From Ligula intestinalis (lineage: Eukaryota > Platyhelminthes > Cestoda > Diphyllobothriidea > Diphyllobothriidae), in contig JAYGXS010000009.1 in NCBI GenBank assembly GCA_036362985.1, positions 18,914,546 through 18,978,545 on the forward strand: a stretch of 64,000 nucleotides of DNA. The letters run 5' to 3'. The number at the start of each line of letters is the position of its first letter. The first letter of the stretch is position 1. The translations under genes were made by a program, and so were the position numbers. Positions 22,247 through 35,974 of this stretch are shown in pieces. Below the pieces are notes generated by a model. The model ran no database searches. It worked only from the letters and a program-made list of their open reading frames with translations, and was not told where the DNA came from.

Positions 22247-24800
22247 TCTTTGAAACAGTCCAAGGATCCCGCGGTGTTAAAGGCACTCAATGGGTACCTA
22301 AGATTCAACACCAAACTTGCAGGGGCGAAAGTACTTGTCAACTTTATTTGAGACTGCATAGAGAGAAATGAATATCCGAAGGAATATTGGAAAGCTTTAC
22401 AAAGGAACCATACAGTTATTTACCAAGAAAATCTTAGAAGATACGCCCAGTACCAAATGTAAAGCACTCCAGTAAACATGGCTGAACTAGAGCGTCACGT
22501 GTGTCAACGCGCTGCCGTTCTAGACACTTTGACCGAGGAAAAAAAACAGGAATTAAGAAATTACTCGCATATTATTTGAATAAAACGTGGGGATGCCAAG
22601 AGATCGTCACTCCGTCAAAAGGTACAAGAAATCAAACCACAGTCAAGATTACCCAAAACCCCACAGCGCTATGTCCACAACTAATCTTCTCTAAACTTGA
22701 TACAACTCTACTCGAAGCATTATCACTGGGTCCAAAATTCTGTATACCTAGGCGAAATGTTATTCAGTAAGAACTAGAAACCCAGTTTGTGAAGCTCTAC
22801 AATCAAGTTTGTGACCTCAAGCCAATCTCCGCTGATAGTGTCCAGCACTTCAAATCAACACTGGTAAATTGTATTTACCAGTACTTGAACCGGAGACTAA
22901 TAAATCGCGGAATACTGACAAAAGCACACATAAACAAGTTCAAACAATTAAAAACAAACAAGGAGATATTGGTTACTAAAACAGACAAAGGAACAGACGT
23001 CGTTATAATGAACACATCGGACTACGTTATCAAGATGCAGACCATACTATCAGATCCGATGAAATTTAAGAAGGTAGACAAAGAAAAAGATTGTACGGAT
23101 AAATTAGAGGTACACATGACCAGCTGCTTAAGAAGACTACACACGGCAGGATTTCTAAGTGACCGAGACCTCGAACATTTGCGACCAGTAGGCACGCACA
23201 TTGCCCGTTTATATGGTTTACGTAAGATCCACACGAATGGGCTGCCAGTTCGTCCGATTTAAGACATGAGAAACTCACCATATCATGCAAAAGCGAAGTG
23301 GTTGGCAGAGAAACTCAAGCCCATACAGCAACAGCTGGCACCACATAGCTATCAAGATAGTTCCAATATATCGATGGCATCAAGGAAATAAACTTAAGCG
23401 GCATGATGATCTCCTTATACGTCTCATCACTGTTTACAAACGTTCCAGTAACAGAAACAGTCGACTTTATCTGCGAATTCGTAGTGAAAAATCTATGAGA
23501 CGTAGGAATACCAGCTGACATATTAACGGAACTATTACTCAAATGCACATTTAATGTGCAATTCCTTTTTGACAACCAACTATACAGACAAATAGACGGC
23601 GTCGCTATGGGCTGCCCTCTTGGGCCTCTGTTGGCCAACATCTTCATGGGCAAACTGGAAAAATTTCAACTAAAAAAGCAGATCCATGAGTTAAAACACT
23701 ATGGCCGATTTGTCGATGATATCTTCGCCATCGCCCCAGCAGATACTGATGTAAATACACTTCTACATACTGTTAATCAAGCACACCCCTCCCTTAAATT
23801 CATTTTGGAGGTGGAGACGGCAGGTTCGCTTCCTTTTCTTGGATAACCTTCAAAGTTGAAGACCTGACGGTAGCATCTGAAGGAGCATTTACCGAAAAAA
23901 AACCTGGTCCTGACAGTATACAAACTGAAACAGTTTTGTACCTATCCAACAGAAGCGTAACTTAGTCCGCTGCCTATCGCAAAGAGCCAGAAAAATCTGC
24001 TCAGCTGACACCATTGAAATGGAGCTCCAGAAACTCCAGGACGTGCTTCAACAGAATGGATATCCGCAAAGATTCATCATAAAGAATATGGTGGAGAAAG
24101 GAACAAAGCCCACCACACCCACGATGGAAAAGAAGACGCTATTCCTCAAAGTCCCCTTTCAAGAGGATACAGCAAGCGAACTCTTAAGCAGACGTCTCAA
24201 GCAAGCCGTAGCACAAACCTTCCCAGCAGCGAAAATATAGGTGTTATTTTCAACCAACCCGATACTGCACGGTGAGGGTAAGGATAAACTGCCAACTCAG
24301 AGCACTTCTTTGAGTATCTACTTATTTCATTGCTCCTGTAGATCTGGTTATATCGGTTGCACGAGTAGGTGCTTATCTAAAAGAATACGGGAACACCTCC
24401 CGGCATGGCTAGCCAAAAGGCGACATCAAAAGCATAAACAGTTCAATCCTCACGCACATGATTGACACCGGACATCGTCGGGAACCAAGCGAAGCCTTTG
24501 AGGTAATTTACAAGGTCCCACAAAACTACCCAAAGTCCCTGGGTCAATGTCTGCTGGTAACAGCAGAAGCAACCGCAATCCGATTAAAGAAACCGGTTTT
24601 GTGTGCACAAAAGTATCTCGTGCAAGCCCTCAACTTTGCATGGCCAACGATTTCCTAACTGGATGCACATTTCCGCGCTCTGATTGGACCCTGCATGTAA
24701 GGAAAGACAAACTATCGATTTTTAAATTCAAAACTCCTTTGTAACTGTTTGGCCTGATTAGAAGTTACTGAAAGTGTTCGCTCGCCAAAATGGTGTTCTG
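22247..24800 (+). pseudogene. Penelope-like element B, near full-length but broken ORF
   Basis: Encodes the Penelope-type reverse transcriptase with C-terminal GIY-YIG endonuclease, which copies its RNA at a nicked target. The N-terminal part starts at the insertion edge (frame 2, 22,247 to about 22,630), with in-frame stops such as near 22,352. It continues in frame 1 (22,640-23,340; stops at 22,768-22,770 and 23,260-23,262), then frame 3 (from about 23,370; stop at 23,496-23,498). RT signs are RLYGLRKIH with PVRPI (about 23,210-23,259), YRQIDGVAMGCPLG (23,583 on) and the catalytic FVDD at 23,709-23,720, with F in place of the usual Y. Frame 1 resumes at 24,019 (stop 24,238-24,240) with GIY-YIG residues YIG at 24,349 and KRIREH. 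The C-terminus is in frame 2 to 24,658. At about 800 codons it is close to usual PLE length. It is inactive. Confidence 0.88.
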
Positions 24801-25230
24801 AACTTGAGAATTGGTATCATTTCACCGCTCTGCTGCCGCGTGTTCGGCAATTCGCGGCTTGAGAAGTATGCCAGTTTCTCTGACATAGTCACTTTGACCG
24901 CAACTGCACCAGGTCCTTTAGACGACCGCAGATGTTTCCTGCCGTGGCAATGGGTCTTTTGGCTTCATTATCTGACACCTTATGGTTGCCTCTGGCCTGT
25001 GTGCGACACTAACTCCAAGAGATGCGAGAAGGTGGCCAACGGCTTCCGATACACTTTTGACGAATGGGATCGAACGCCAAATCTTGGGGTCGTTGCACCT
25101 TTGTTGGCTGTTACGTTTGCGCAAGCACCGGTTGACAAAGTTGCATGGGTAGTCATTCTCTCTGAACACCCATCGAAGGTATTCTACCTCTGCCGAGAAC
25201 TTTGAGATTATCGAGAAAACATTTTTTCCT
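24801..25230 (-). pseudogene. Penelope-like element A, linker and GIY-YIG fragment
   Basis: Minus-strand frame from about 25,205 reads VEYLRWVFRENDYP, then VAHRPEATIR and KPKDPLPRQETSAVV, as in the linker before the endonuclease of PLEs. An in-frame TAA (about 24,918) follows. The same frame then reads WCSCGQSDYVRETG and RIAEHAAAE, which is a GIY-YIG core with YVR where active copies have YVG or YIG. The frame is lost near 24,800, where PLE B was inserted. The RT domain is absent: upstream sequence (above about 25,230) is arm DNA. The plus-strand open frame 24,774-25,205 (143 codons) is antisense to this and not a gene. Confidence 0.8.
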
Positions 25231-25283
25231 TAACAAGTGCATTATTCTTCTTATGCTTATTTTAATTTTTGATTGTGTCGAAT

Positions 25284-27944
25284 ATTGTTCCTTAAAATTT
25301 TTAAATGCGTTTAAACCGGTATGCGTGTAATAATCTAAATTGTACAAAGTTATGAATATTACACGATTTCAGCACATGCTGTATATTCACTTTGTATCCA
25401 ATTAAATTCAACTGTAACGAAGAGTGATACATCTTGCTTTCAATTTAACAATCATCTAAGCGAAAGCACCGAGCGCTTAACAGATTTTATCTTATCACAT
25501 GCATAGGTGATATTAAAGGTTCATGATAAAAACCTTCCAGTCTATTTCAGTGGGAGTAAAATATGACACAAAGATGACTCACGGCAGCGAACCATTGCCC
25601 CAGAATACAGAAACTGTCTGCAAAATGGAACGTCCGAAATATAACCACGCGTTTATTTCGTATCCTCTTTCATCAACCCTTGGTAGAAAGCATTATTATT
25701 GCCCAATGTTTATCAAATATTAGAATACAGTTCAGAAATAAGTTAAGATTAAAAGCAGTGGCTGGACTTTAAATTTGCCCTTATATCAATTTTTGCGTTG
25801 CCCAAACTAAAGCTTTGGTCACTGAAAAAAAGCAGCTGATTTCTCGTCTCCACTGATCAAAGGAATGAGCTTCAACATTTTAAATGTCGGAGGCCGCTTT
25901 ATCTTAAACAAATTGGCAAAAAATCGTTTTACAGGCTTTTAAGTTTGCGGTAAACATTCACATATGTTTTCATTAACACAATTATACTAGTTCATTTCCA
26001 TTCTATATACAATAGCTTTGAATACTGATTTTTCCATAACTGCGAACGCTGCCTTGAAAAAAAATTAAGGAGAGGCTTTTTCGATCAAATATAGTATATT
26101 TAAATTTAGACTTAGTGTCTTTGACAAACATGAATCCTTGCAAATAAAAATAAACGGATACTACGTTACAAGTGATCAGAAAAACTGTTTTATTGATGGT
26201 AATTTGAAACATTTTATTCAGTCAAAAATCAGCTTAGAGGGCACAAATACTGCAATTTGAGTGTATGTTTAATTCATGCTAAAAAATCAAACTGTCAGTA
26301 CCCGTGACCAAAAAATAAATTTATTACAATGGATTTCATTAACACCCAAACAGCGAGAACTAAGACACTGTTGTTCTAACATCAGTAGCTTAAAAGCTAG
26401 TAAAGGTTGATGAAAAACACTTTCAAAATTTTGCTTCCATTCGTGAAACATCTTTATATACTTGTGTCGATTAATCATCCCTGCGTCTCTTGACGAAGGT
26501 ATTGCATTAAAAATAGAGAAAGTCCAATATAATCTTCAATTATTTGTTATGTGAAGAAGATAATATGATCGCTGGGAGAAAGTTTCTTTTTCTTCGTGAC
26601 GTTGTTTAATTCAAGCGGCATCAAAGTCATTAGCAAAGACAACTGCAGAAATGGATAACTCGTGCACAGGTTATTTCAGTATTTATGGGATACAGTTACT
26701 ATGATACACCAAGTGATTGGTTCTAATTGGCCAAATAAATATGCGCAAAATACGTAAAGCGTAGAAAAATAGTAACCATGTACATTTGTATCAGGGCGCT
26801 CCGTGTAGGCTTAAGCCAGCCTAACTGTCCATCCTCATGACTGAGAAGAATATTTGTAGTCTCTATGTGAGAAATGGTAGGCTAGAAAATTCGCGCATAA
26901 TGGGCTAGAGAAATCACAGGTTTTGAATGTTTCCGTATGACCACAGGTATGGAATCTGAAGTTACCTAAGATTAGCAGGGTGTCTCTAAAATAATTTCAT
27001 CATCTGTGTAAGCAAAGAAATTTTTATTAAATTGCCTCAATCTGAGCAGTATGTTAAGAAGTCAGTATATTTAATACAAACTTATAAAAAACACCTACCT
27101 TCATGACAACAAAAAGCCGTTTATGCACAGTAGTACGCGAAAACTATGCCAATTGTATATAATGCGTTTGTGTCGCAGGAGGACGTTTTGGGAATGGCCT
27201 TACAATTAAAAAGACAGGGGCTGCTAATTTTAGAAAGAAGGATCTGAATGGCCAGAAAACAGAGAAAGCAACGTGTTCCCTTTTTCATCATGCAGGCAAA
27301 TGTATACAAGAAGCAAGCCAGGACATCCTTATCCCTTACTGCGTGCCACAAAAGAGCTAATCATCAACCAGCTTAGGCAGGCTCTAAAGGTGAATTAAAA
27401 GCAGTTGGGTTACAATGTTCTGCGAAGATACTCAAAGAAAAAATACTAAGAAAACCTCGTAATCCGCCTTATACTGCGGCCGTCAATGACTCTCTCAAAG
27501 CCCAATCCAGAGTGGGACGGATGAGTTCCGTTAGCAGTCAGTGCGTATACATCAACAAGTGTCAGTATCCTCTGACCTGAACAGGTGAGACAACGACAAA
27601 ACTAAACATTCGAGGGAATCATTTTGCGCCATCTTAAAGAACTGTGGATGACCAACATAACTTCGTGTATGCCGTGACCAATGACAACCACCTGCTGATG
27701 CTTCAAAGGAGCTATTAAAAATGTCAGTAAAAATAAGTAGGGCTTATTCATTTTGGCAACAGCATGGGTTTCCAAGACTATGAACAGTGCGAACACATCC
27801 CTAGGAAAAACTAGCAGAAAGATTAAGTGGATGTACTTTTGGGGGAAAAATTATGTGCGGGCTTTCGGAATTCATATGCCATCTCCTTCCCTTTCATTTG
27901 CATGTGAATTGTCTTACAGATATATCGGTTGGCCCAGTACGCCT
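25284..27944. other. Inner part of right arm, no recognised gene
   Basis: Mirror of 13,941-16,607. Open frames are 25,523-25,723 (+), 26,003-26,212 (-), 26,287-26,478 (-), 27,121-27,351 (-), 27,602-27,796 (-) and 27,753-28,037 (+). None shows a domain I know. Confidence 0.5.
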
Positions 27945-28986
27945 ATTATAAATCGACTTTTACTCCTTCATCTAAAAAATATGCCGTTGATCATGCAATA
28001 TTTTGACATATGCGAAAGACAAATACTCTTTTGCTAATCGGAATTGACTTCAGCTGTGAAACTAATTATCGTGTAGTGTATTCTGAAGTTATTTTTTTGT
28101 CAAAATAGAAATCCGGCTTTTTAAAAAGCCTCGTTCCGAATCCTACCAAAAGTTATCGATTGTCAAAACTGCCTACTTAAGTAGTATGCCTTTTTATCAT
28201 TAATTTTGACTGCCTTTATAAATTTAAAAATATTTTATGGAAAACATGCACAAAAATATTTCTTGTACTTGTCTGATAGAAAATTGCGCGTAAGTAAAAT
28301 TTTATACTCAAAGATAGGGTAGCTTTCGGCTTTAAAAAAGTTGCCCAATTGCCAAAACATTTTCTTATCTAGTGACTGCTATTCTCGAATTCAAGGTTTA
28401 GAAACTGCCCACTGTGTACATATTGTTTAAGGAAAAGTACGTTTTCACCTACAGTCTCCAGAAGAGGTTGCATAGTTGTCATAAAATATTAAAAAAAGAT
28501 TTAAAACATATTCAATGCAGTAAAGGTAGCGTTAATAAACTGACAGATACAACATTTTATGAATAAATGCCTGTATGTTGTAGAAAAGCTCATAATTAGC
28601 AACTTTTTTAAACCCGAAAGCTACCCTTTTTTTTCAAGTATAAAATTTAACGTAGGCACAATTTGCAATCAAACATGTAGAAGAAATAATTTTTTCGTCC
28701 ATGTTTTTCATAAAATATATTTGAATTTATAAAGACAGTCGAAATCCACGATAAAAGGGCATACTACGTAAGTAGTCAATTTTTACAATGCATACGTTTT
28801 GCAAGGAGTTAGATCGAAGCTCGATAAAAAAGCCGGCTTCCTATCCTGACTGAAATGACTTCAGAGTACACTACACGATAATCAGTTTCACAGCTGGAGT
28901 TTATTCCGATTAGCGAAAGAGTATTAGTCTTTCGCATATGTCGAAAGATTGCATGATCAATGGCATCAACTTTATACATCGACTAC
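27945..28986. repeat. 1-kb foldback element, right-arm mirror copy
   Basis: Mirror of 12,924-13,940 with the same two inverted halves and spacer. It is about 86% identical to the left copy in one half and about 93% in the other, making it the least conserved sampled part of the arms. Confidence 0.8.
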
Positions 28987-31299
28987 AATACTGAGGTCGA
29001 CATTGCAATTCGCCAGCAGTGATATGAAGAGGTACAATTTAGTCTTCCTGTTTTGAAACATTTAAGGACAATTTTCTATATTGCCGACAACTGCAGCATT
29101 TAGCCAGTGCCAATTGCTTGTGATTCTAAATAAGTTTGAATGATATTTTCAAAATAAAGCATGTCCCTTTCTCTATGGGACCCGTCCTAACGATCCTGTT
29201 ACTTGACAACCTATGACATACTTCAGTGGGATTATGTATGTTGCTTCTCTCCTCGCGTTATAAGCCGTTGCCTATTACCCTCCGTGCATCACCTTGCCGC
29301 GAAACAAACGGTGGACCTTGTCGCAAACAACGGTTGTTTTGTCGGGACTGTGTAACAGAACATTTCCATTTACCGCCAATCTCTAAGGGTAACTACTGAG
29401 ACGTGGAAGACCACAACACAAGATATTCGTCGGTGGGACTAGTGACCAGACGTCTGCTACATCAAAAGCGACAAACGCGCATTGTAACTTGATAATTTTT
29501 TTTAACATTTTAACATTGTCAACTCAAACAAAGGCTTTGTAGAGTAAAACATATTATGTATTTATTCATCTGTTCCTAAAAAACGAGTATATTGGCTGCC
29601 CGCACCGGCGTTTTTGCAAAAGAAAACGATTACAGCATGCAGTTGGGTTAAGGAAAAAGTCTTTTCTTGTGCACATGGTAGCCTCAGATCGTCGAAATTT
29701 TAACGTCGCGTCAAACTATTTAACATCTCTTAGGCAGCGTCTACTAGCTAAATGCCAAGCGACTGTATTGCAAAAAGTGCAATAATTTGAACCCCAGCAA
29801 CCGCAATCTTCAGGCACAGTTCCTTAGGAGATGTGAAATCAGAGAAAGACCAGAGAGGTAGGACATCTTTGATCTGAAAAGAAAAAATGAGAGAATAAAC
29901 AGAAGTAAATTAACTGTCAGACGGCCACACAACCACAAGCTGTCGGACGACTTCTGAAGTCACCAGAGTGTAGGCGATTGCCGGTAACAAGCACAGGCTT
30001 ATTTTTCTGCAGCCAATTAGATAATGGTGCCCTCTTTTTGGCTTGCGCTATCATAAGGGACCAAGGTCTAGTCTTGCTGTAGTGGTTTGACCTTGAGGCT
30101 GGCTTAGGCGGCATTGGGTTAACCAAGCCAGTCCTGTGCGCTCCACAGACTGTCTTAAAGTCGCCGCAGTTATCATGGCTAAAAGTGGTGGCCGGTGGCC
30201 AGTACCGCCCAACCGGTGATCTGATTACTCGCTGCACCTATTTTTTTTACCGCAACCCTACGACCAGAACGAACTTTTGCCGGTTACTTGCATATTTTTA
30301 CTGAGTTATATAGCAATATGAATGTTAAGGAATGATGAAGATTTACCGATAAGAAACTTATACTCGCGAAATTAGATTTGCATTTACAATTACACCTAAT
30401 CTTATCTCACTTATTTGAACCAACCTGGACTTCCACATGCATATAAACGAAAGTGTCTATTTTTGAGACCCTAAGTGTTCACAAGTGCCACTGCAGGAAC
30501 CATCATACCTGTGCTTGTAAGTGTTGTTAAGTAAAGCAAACTGTCGACAAGGCCTGATGCTATTCTTGGACACATTTTAAGATGGTAGCGTTAAAAGAAG
30601 CAACTAAGGGAAGGAAAACTGTCTTTTTCCGCTGTTTGACGCGAATGGCTAGAAAAAAATATGTTCGAAAAACAGCATTGGCCAGAAACACAAAAAGTAG
30701 CACCAGTAACCATTTTACTAGAACAGTTCCTTTGGCGAATGGCGGTCAAAAAAAAGAACGAAGTGACTTCCAGATCGGGGCTAGGATTGTACGCGGCCAC
30801 TTGACCAAAATCGTTTGAATACCTTCAAAGAAGAGGAAAAAATTCGTAATTATTGTCGATCAGCCCTATTTTAAACCCCGAAAGTTAAGATAAACATCCA
30901 GCTCGGATTTCTTTGATTGAAATTTACTCCACCACTTGCTCCTCTTGTACAGGTTATAAATGTCGGTGTTTATCTAACCGAATACAGGGACTTCCTGCAG
31001 CATTAAGATTTGAATCTTATTAGGTAGGCAGTTTAAGACGAAGCAATTCATGCGATACATAAAGTCAAATCCTCCTACCGTTCATAGACACTGGGTTTAA
31101 GCAACATCAGACACACTTGAAATCAGTGGCCCGAATGCCTGTCTTTTATGCAAAGGAAAATCACGTGTAAACCCTGCCAGGGGTCGGTTAACTAAATTTC
31201 TTTTGTTTCTGTTATTCCATATATCTCCGCTGATTATTCACTGCATGCTTTTTAATAATATAGAAACAATTAAATTGATGAGATGAAATGTATCTTCAT
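28987..31299. other. Slightly GC-richer block (right-arm mirror of 10,541-12,923)
   Basis: Mirror frames are 30,582-30,818 (+), 30,591-30,800 (-) and 29,917-30,237 (-). Relative to the left arm, about 25 bp found near 11,730-11,755 are absent here (near 30,110), and the reading frame around that point differs. No domain recognised. Confidence 0.45.
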
Positions 31300-32400
31300 A
31301 GTTAAGTTCACATTTGGTCACGGTATTTTGATGTACTGAGTGGATTTAGTACCGTAAAAGACTTCTATAAAGAAAATTGACCTTTTTTATGATGTAGTGG
31401 GCATACATTGTGGCAAAATTGGGAGAAGTCTCATATCACAGGAATTAACTATGCTAATAAGAACGACGCAACAAGTATTCTATCAATATCCATTATGATG
31501 TAGAGGAATTCCAAAAACGAAAAAAGGGAAAATATTTTAACTCGGGCCTCGAAAAATGTTGCCTTAAATTGTTTAAGTGCAATTGAGTCAATTCTATGGA
31601 ATCTTATCTATTTTCGGAAACAATGAAAAATGGGTATCATCGCTGAACTTAATAATGGAATAATTTTCTAAATTTATGTGCTGCCAACCTGCAACAAAAT
31701 GTTTTTTTTAAAGTTTGCTTTACCACATCGCTTCGATAAAACCTAACTAAAACTGCCATATATGTAATTAGGAAGATAAGATACAACAAATTGCACTCAA
31801 TGTAAGTCATTAAAAAACATTTCACATTGTGCTCTTCGCTTAAAAACAGAAGAGTAGATCAAAAGCTTGCTATATATATTGTCACTTTTTTGAATTTGCA
31901 AGATTTGAGCAGAGCCTAGTATTAATCTGCTAAATCAGAGCCTAATCCAATATGCAGAGAAAAACGCTTCCTTTCGGTTCCTGTCAAAAATCTTCATTTT
32001 CATTTTGATATTAGCTTGGAAAAAACTTAACATGCACAGAAATGTGGCAGCTGAATATGTAATTAAATTACTTTTTAAAGAGGTACCATATTATAAAAAG
32101 TTTTTATATTAACCTAAGGAATGACTATATTAGACTTCTGTCGTGGATGTTCCTTTTTCTCGACGATGTGATCTGGAATGATGACGCATTTTAAAATATT
32201 GTCCACATAGTCATGTTCACCAGAACAAATATCTAAAAAGCTCACATTTTCGGTAAATGCCCAAAAAATATTTAAACTGTTTTAAAGGTTTTGATATAAG
32301 CGTCGAATTTAATTTGGATCTATGCACGGAAGCTTAAAGACACTTAAAATACTGACAAATTATTCAGCATTTAAAATTTTATTTGTAAATAATTGTAGTT
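31300..32400 (-). repeat. Dispersed repeat R (right-arm mirror of 9,440-10,540)
   Basis: Contains the reverse-complemented landmark near 31,325-31,345 (ATTTTGATGTACTGAGTG). It is present as the mirror of the left-arm plus copy. Confidence 0.55.
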
Positions 32401-34549
32401 AAATAATAAGAGTAAGTTTTAAATATTTTTACTAAAGAAAATGCCTTGAAAAATAAAGAAACTGGTATTGTTATCGTTTAAAATTGCGGGAAGTGTTAAA
32501 TTATAATGCTTATTTACAGGCAAGTTTTATATCTACGGAAATTTTGGATTATCAAGAAAATTTAGTTTTTCTTAACAAACAGTTATTAATTCGTAGATTT
32601 CTATTAAGTAACAAATTTGCCTTCGGTTTTTGTGCATGCGGTAATGCCGGTTTGCAAGTGGTTAATCAATATTTCAAAAACCTGCGGCATATTGCACGAT
32701 TTCGTACACATACTGTTAATGTGCGAAAGCGATCAAAGGGCATTTAAAAGCAAAAATATGTTTTCCTGCTCTACACTTCCAGGAAAATATTTTGCTAATT
32801 GCTATTATAGTTTTCTTTTGACTGATATTAAAGGAAAGGAGTTCAAGCAACCACTGTGCTTTACATTCCAATTATTTATAAAAAGTATCATGGGGAATGC
32901 TGGATCAACACCCCCAGGAGCCTACAAGTATTACTTAAAATACATTTTAAATTTCTATCTGACTTAGTGATAGTGCTTAGTTGCAGGAGGCGCATTAATC
33001 ATGCATTAAAGTATGCGTTATCTTGCATAACAGAGGAGCAATAAAGGTATCTCAAAATCAAATTCATATTATAAGATCTGTGTTAGGAGCAAATTAATGA
33101 TCACGTTATACAGACACTTATATTCAAGTGAAGCTGACTATATGCTTAACGTCAAAATATGCAAAGTAGAAATTTAATAAAAACCTTGTGAAACACCTGA
33201 AGACAAAAATCTGGAAAAAGTGGAATAAATACATCGTTCAAGATCAACACGCTCATAGTTTTTTAGAATACCTGCGTTCGGAATGATCCAAGATTTAAGA
33301 AAGTTCAGGTTTGTACTCTAATCTCTCATTAATTGAATGTTTTGTGCCCTCTTAAATGATGTTATTTAAAATAAACATTGAATGTTACGCTCCACATTGT
33401 TCACGTTCTCGTCCCCAAGATTTCATAGCAACATATTTACTAATGGGCGTATTTTGTAAATTTAATTAAAGAAATTCATATCTTGACGTTAACTTCACGT
33501 ATACTCCAATTCGAGCCATACATGTCCAGAGCAACCATATTTGTTCTCACTTCATGAGGGAGAATTGTTTGCAAACTGTTGGTATTAGTGAAGGCTTCCG
33601 CGCAAAAACGTAGTTAGTGCACTTTGACTGCGGCAAGTTATATATGTTTTTTAATTAATTTAACCGTATAATGCTGGCATTCAATGTCAGCTGACCAACT
33701 AACTGAGGGACGTATCTGCGCAGTTCAGACGACAGAATAACACAAGATCCTTTTACATAGTCAGGGTTTAAATTACCTTGAGTCTTTGAGATTTCAATTG
33801 AATTTTTTACATGGTTTATTACCACGGACAGATTTCTAAATCCTACTACCTGACGAAAGAACATAAACAGCGTAAAGTGATTTATCGGACACTGTTATCT
33901 CACATTTCTAAGAGTTTGGAAGAGAGAAGGGTTGTCGAAAGTGTGGTAGCAATGCAATTTTATTATTTTTAAGTGCAACATAAATTTAAGGCTCCATTTA
34001 ATTATATATTGCTATAATACATTTGAAACTTAACTAACCCAATAACAATGAAAGCATTTGTTGGCTAATCAGCAAATTTGCAAGTGGTTTGATTGCATTT
34101 TCGAAGCATGAAGCCCAAAAATCCAACTTTCTAACATATCCCCACAATTCAAGAAATTAAATCTCACCCACAAGCACTTTAGCAAGAGCTCAAGTTTTAT
34201 AAAGATACTAAATGTGTTAGCTAAAAATACAGTACGGCTAGGGCTACATTTAAAATGCCTATTTTTGTAAAAGACTATTCATTACGTGCATACAGAAATG
34301 AACGTGTTTGCGAAAACTTCGAAGTAATAATGAAGACTTTTAGAAATTAAATTATCATGATAATCTTCAAGATCAGAAAATGTAAAAATAAACTGTCAAT
34401 TAGAACAATAAATGTAAATCTTTTCTTAATATGGATACAAAGCCTAACCACTACCTTTAAATAAATTGGCATTTTCCTTCATCAAACTATTTTGGATATA
34501 TTTCCGTCATTAATAACAATTACTTACATATAGACGTTTCAAATTTTCC
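32401..34549. other. Unassigned DNA, mirror of 7,241-9,439
   Basis: Open frames 32,484-32,747 (+), 32,617-32,967 (+) and 33,655-33,864 (-) mirror frames in the left arm. No domain recognised. Confidence 0.5.
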
Positions 34550-35625
34550 AGTGCTGTTAAGCCTTTTTCCATTAATACAGTTTACGTTCAACAGTAACAT
34601 CAAAACGGTTAAAATAAAATATATAAATTTAAATCAATTCCCAGAAAAAAGGAGTTCTTGTATATTATTTCTTATGAAGATGGTGATAAGGACCATATTT
34701 AGGAATTCCTCAAAAAACCAAATTTCTTGCTGAGCAAAAACACATCCAAACAAAAAGTCTGATATTGTAATTCCAAAGACTAGAAAAAAACCTTCAAATA
34801 TATGCTACCCCTTAAAAACAGCACTTTACTCTGACATGCAGGTAAGAAATATCTGTGCATGCTGCCATTTTTCAAAGAAAGTTCAAGATGAAAGTGAAGA
34901 CTTTTGAAAAATGTTTTTAACTAACCTAAAGGTAAATGATTAACTTTAACTGGGTTTGCAAGAACTTATCTTTCGCCGGCACAAATAATTACTTCAGGTC
35001 TCTGTTGTTATCATGTGGCTGCAAGAGAGAGTGGTTATATACAGAGTGAAGGTTTTAAGTCATATTTTTTTGTTCTTTACTTTTTCTTAGCGCATAAGGG
35101 GAAAATAAAATGTACAAAACATTTTATTCATGTTCTGCATTTTATTCTACATAAACTTCAAGGTCACGCTCATAGAAAGTTTTGGTTTTGTTTTATCAAC
35201 GCATTGCGGTAAAACGAAATGCGACGGAAACTTTTTTGCTGCATTTTGTGGAAGAACAAACTTCACAGGTAAGTAAAACATAATTTGTAAAACTTTTGTT
35301 TGTTCCTCAAACCTGGCCTCACTCGCATTTGAACGGTTCCATTAAAAGTTTCAGGTTCTTGATACGATCCCTTTTGCTCTTCTTAAAGCTTATTTTTGAG
35401 TTCTTTCATAACATAATGCACATTACTAAAAAAGGTTTGTTCTGTCGTTATTCATAGCATAAGAACTTTCTTCATTATGAGACTACTCCAAAGGTCACTT
35501 AAATTAATACTTTTTACCCTGTGTCAAATTAGCATAACCTAAAGTTAACTAAAACTGCAACTTTATTCACTATAACGCGTTCTCAGGATAAAAACCACTC
35601 AGTGGATCAAAATGATATGAACGAA
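34550..35625 (+). repeat. Dispersed repeat R (right-arm mirror of 6,165-7,240)
   Basis: The landmark CACTCAGTGGATCAAAAT is at about 35,596-35,615, with the TGCATTTTGT core near 35,241 and the third module at 34,550-34,760. This copy aligns well to 49,290-49,905 over the core and landmark. Confidence 0.65.
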
Positions 35626-35974
35626 TATGCGGTTAACTACCATGCCAAATTTTGTCATGAGGATTGCTTGCAGAAATTGCTATACTATATTCAAAATGTA
35701 TCTTACGTAAAAATGAGTAAAGCCGAACTTCTACTATACCTACGAAGCACGTTATACGGGTTCAGATGTGGACAAAATATATTTGTGCCCAATGCAAGCA
35801 AACGGGGAATCTCTACAAGTTCAGCCAGAAAACAGTTTGCACTATCGGCAGATTGCACCCACCGAATGCTGTTCTAAAGCTGCAAATCAGCCACTAGATG
35901 TTTGTTTGTCTAAAGAGTTTCTGTCGATGAAACGTTCAACACACCTTAATGGAAGCAACACCAGCAATCCGTTT

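Noticed and set aside
24774..25205. 143-codon plus-strand open frame as a gene
   Set aside because: It is the exact antisense of the GIY-YIG and linker part of PLE A, which explains its length.
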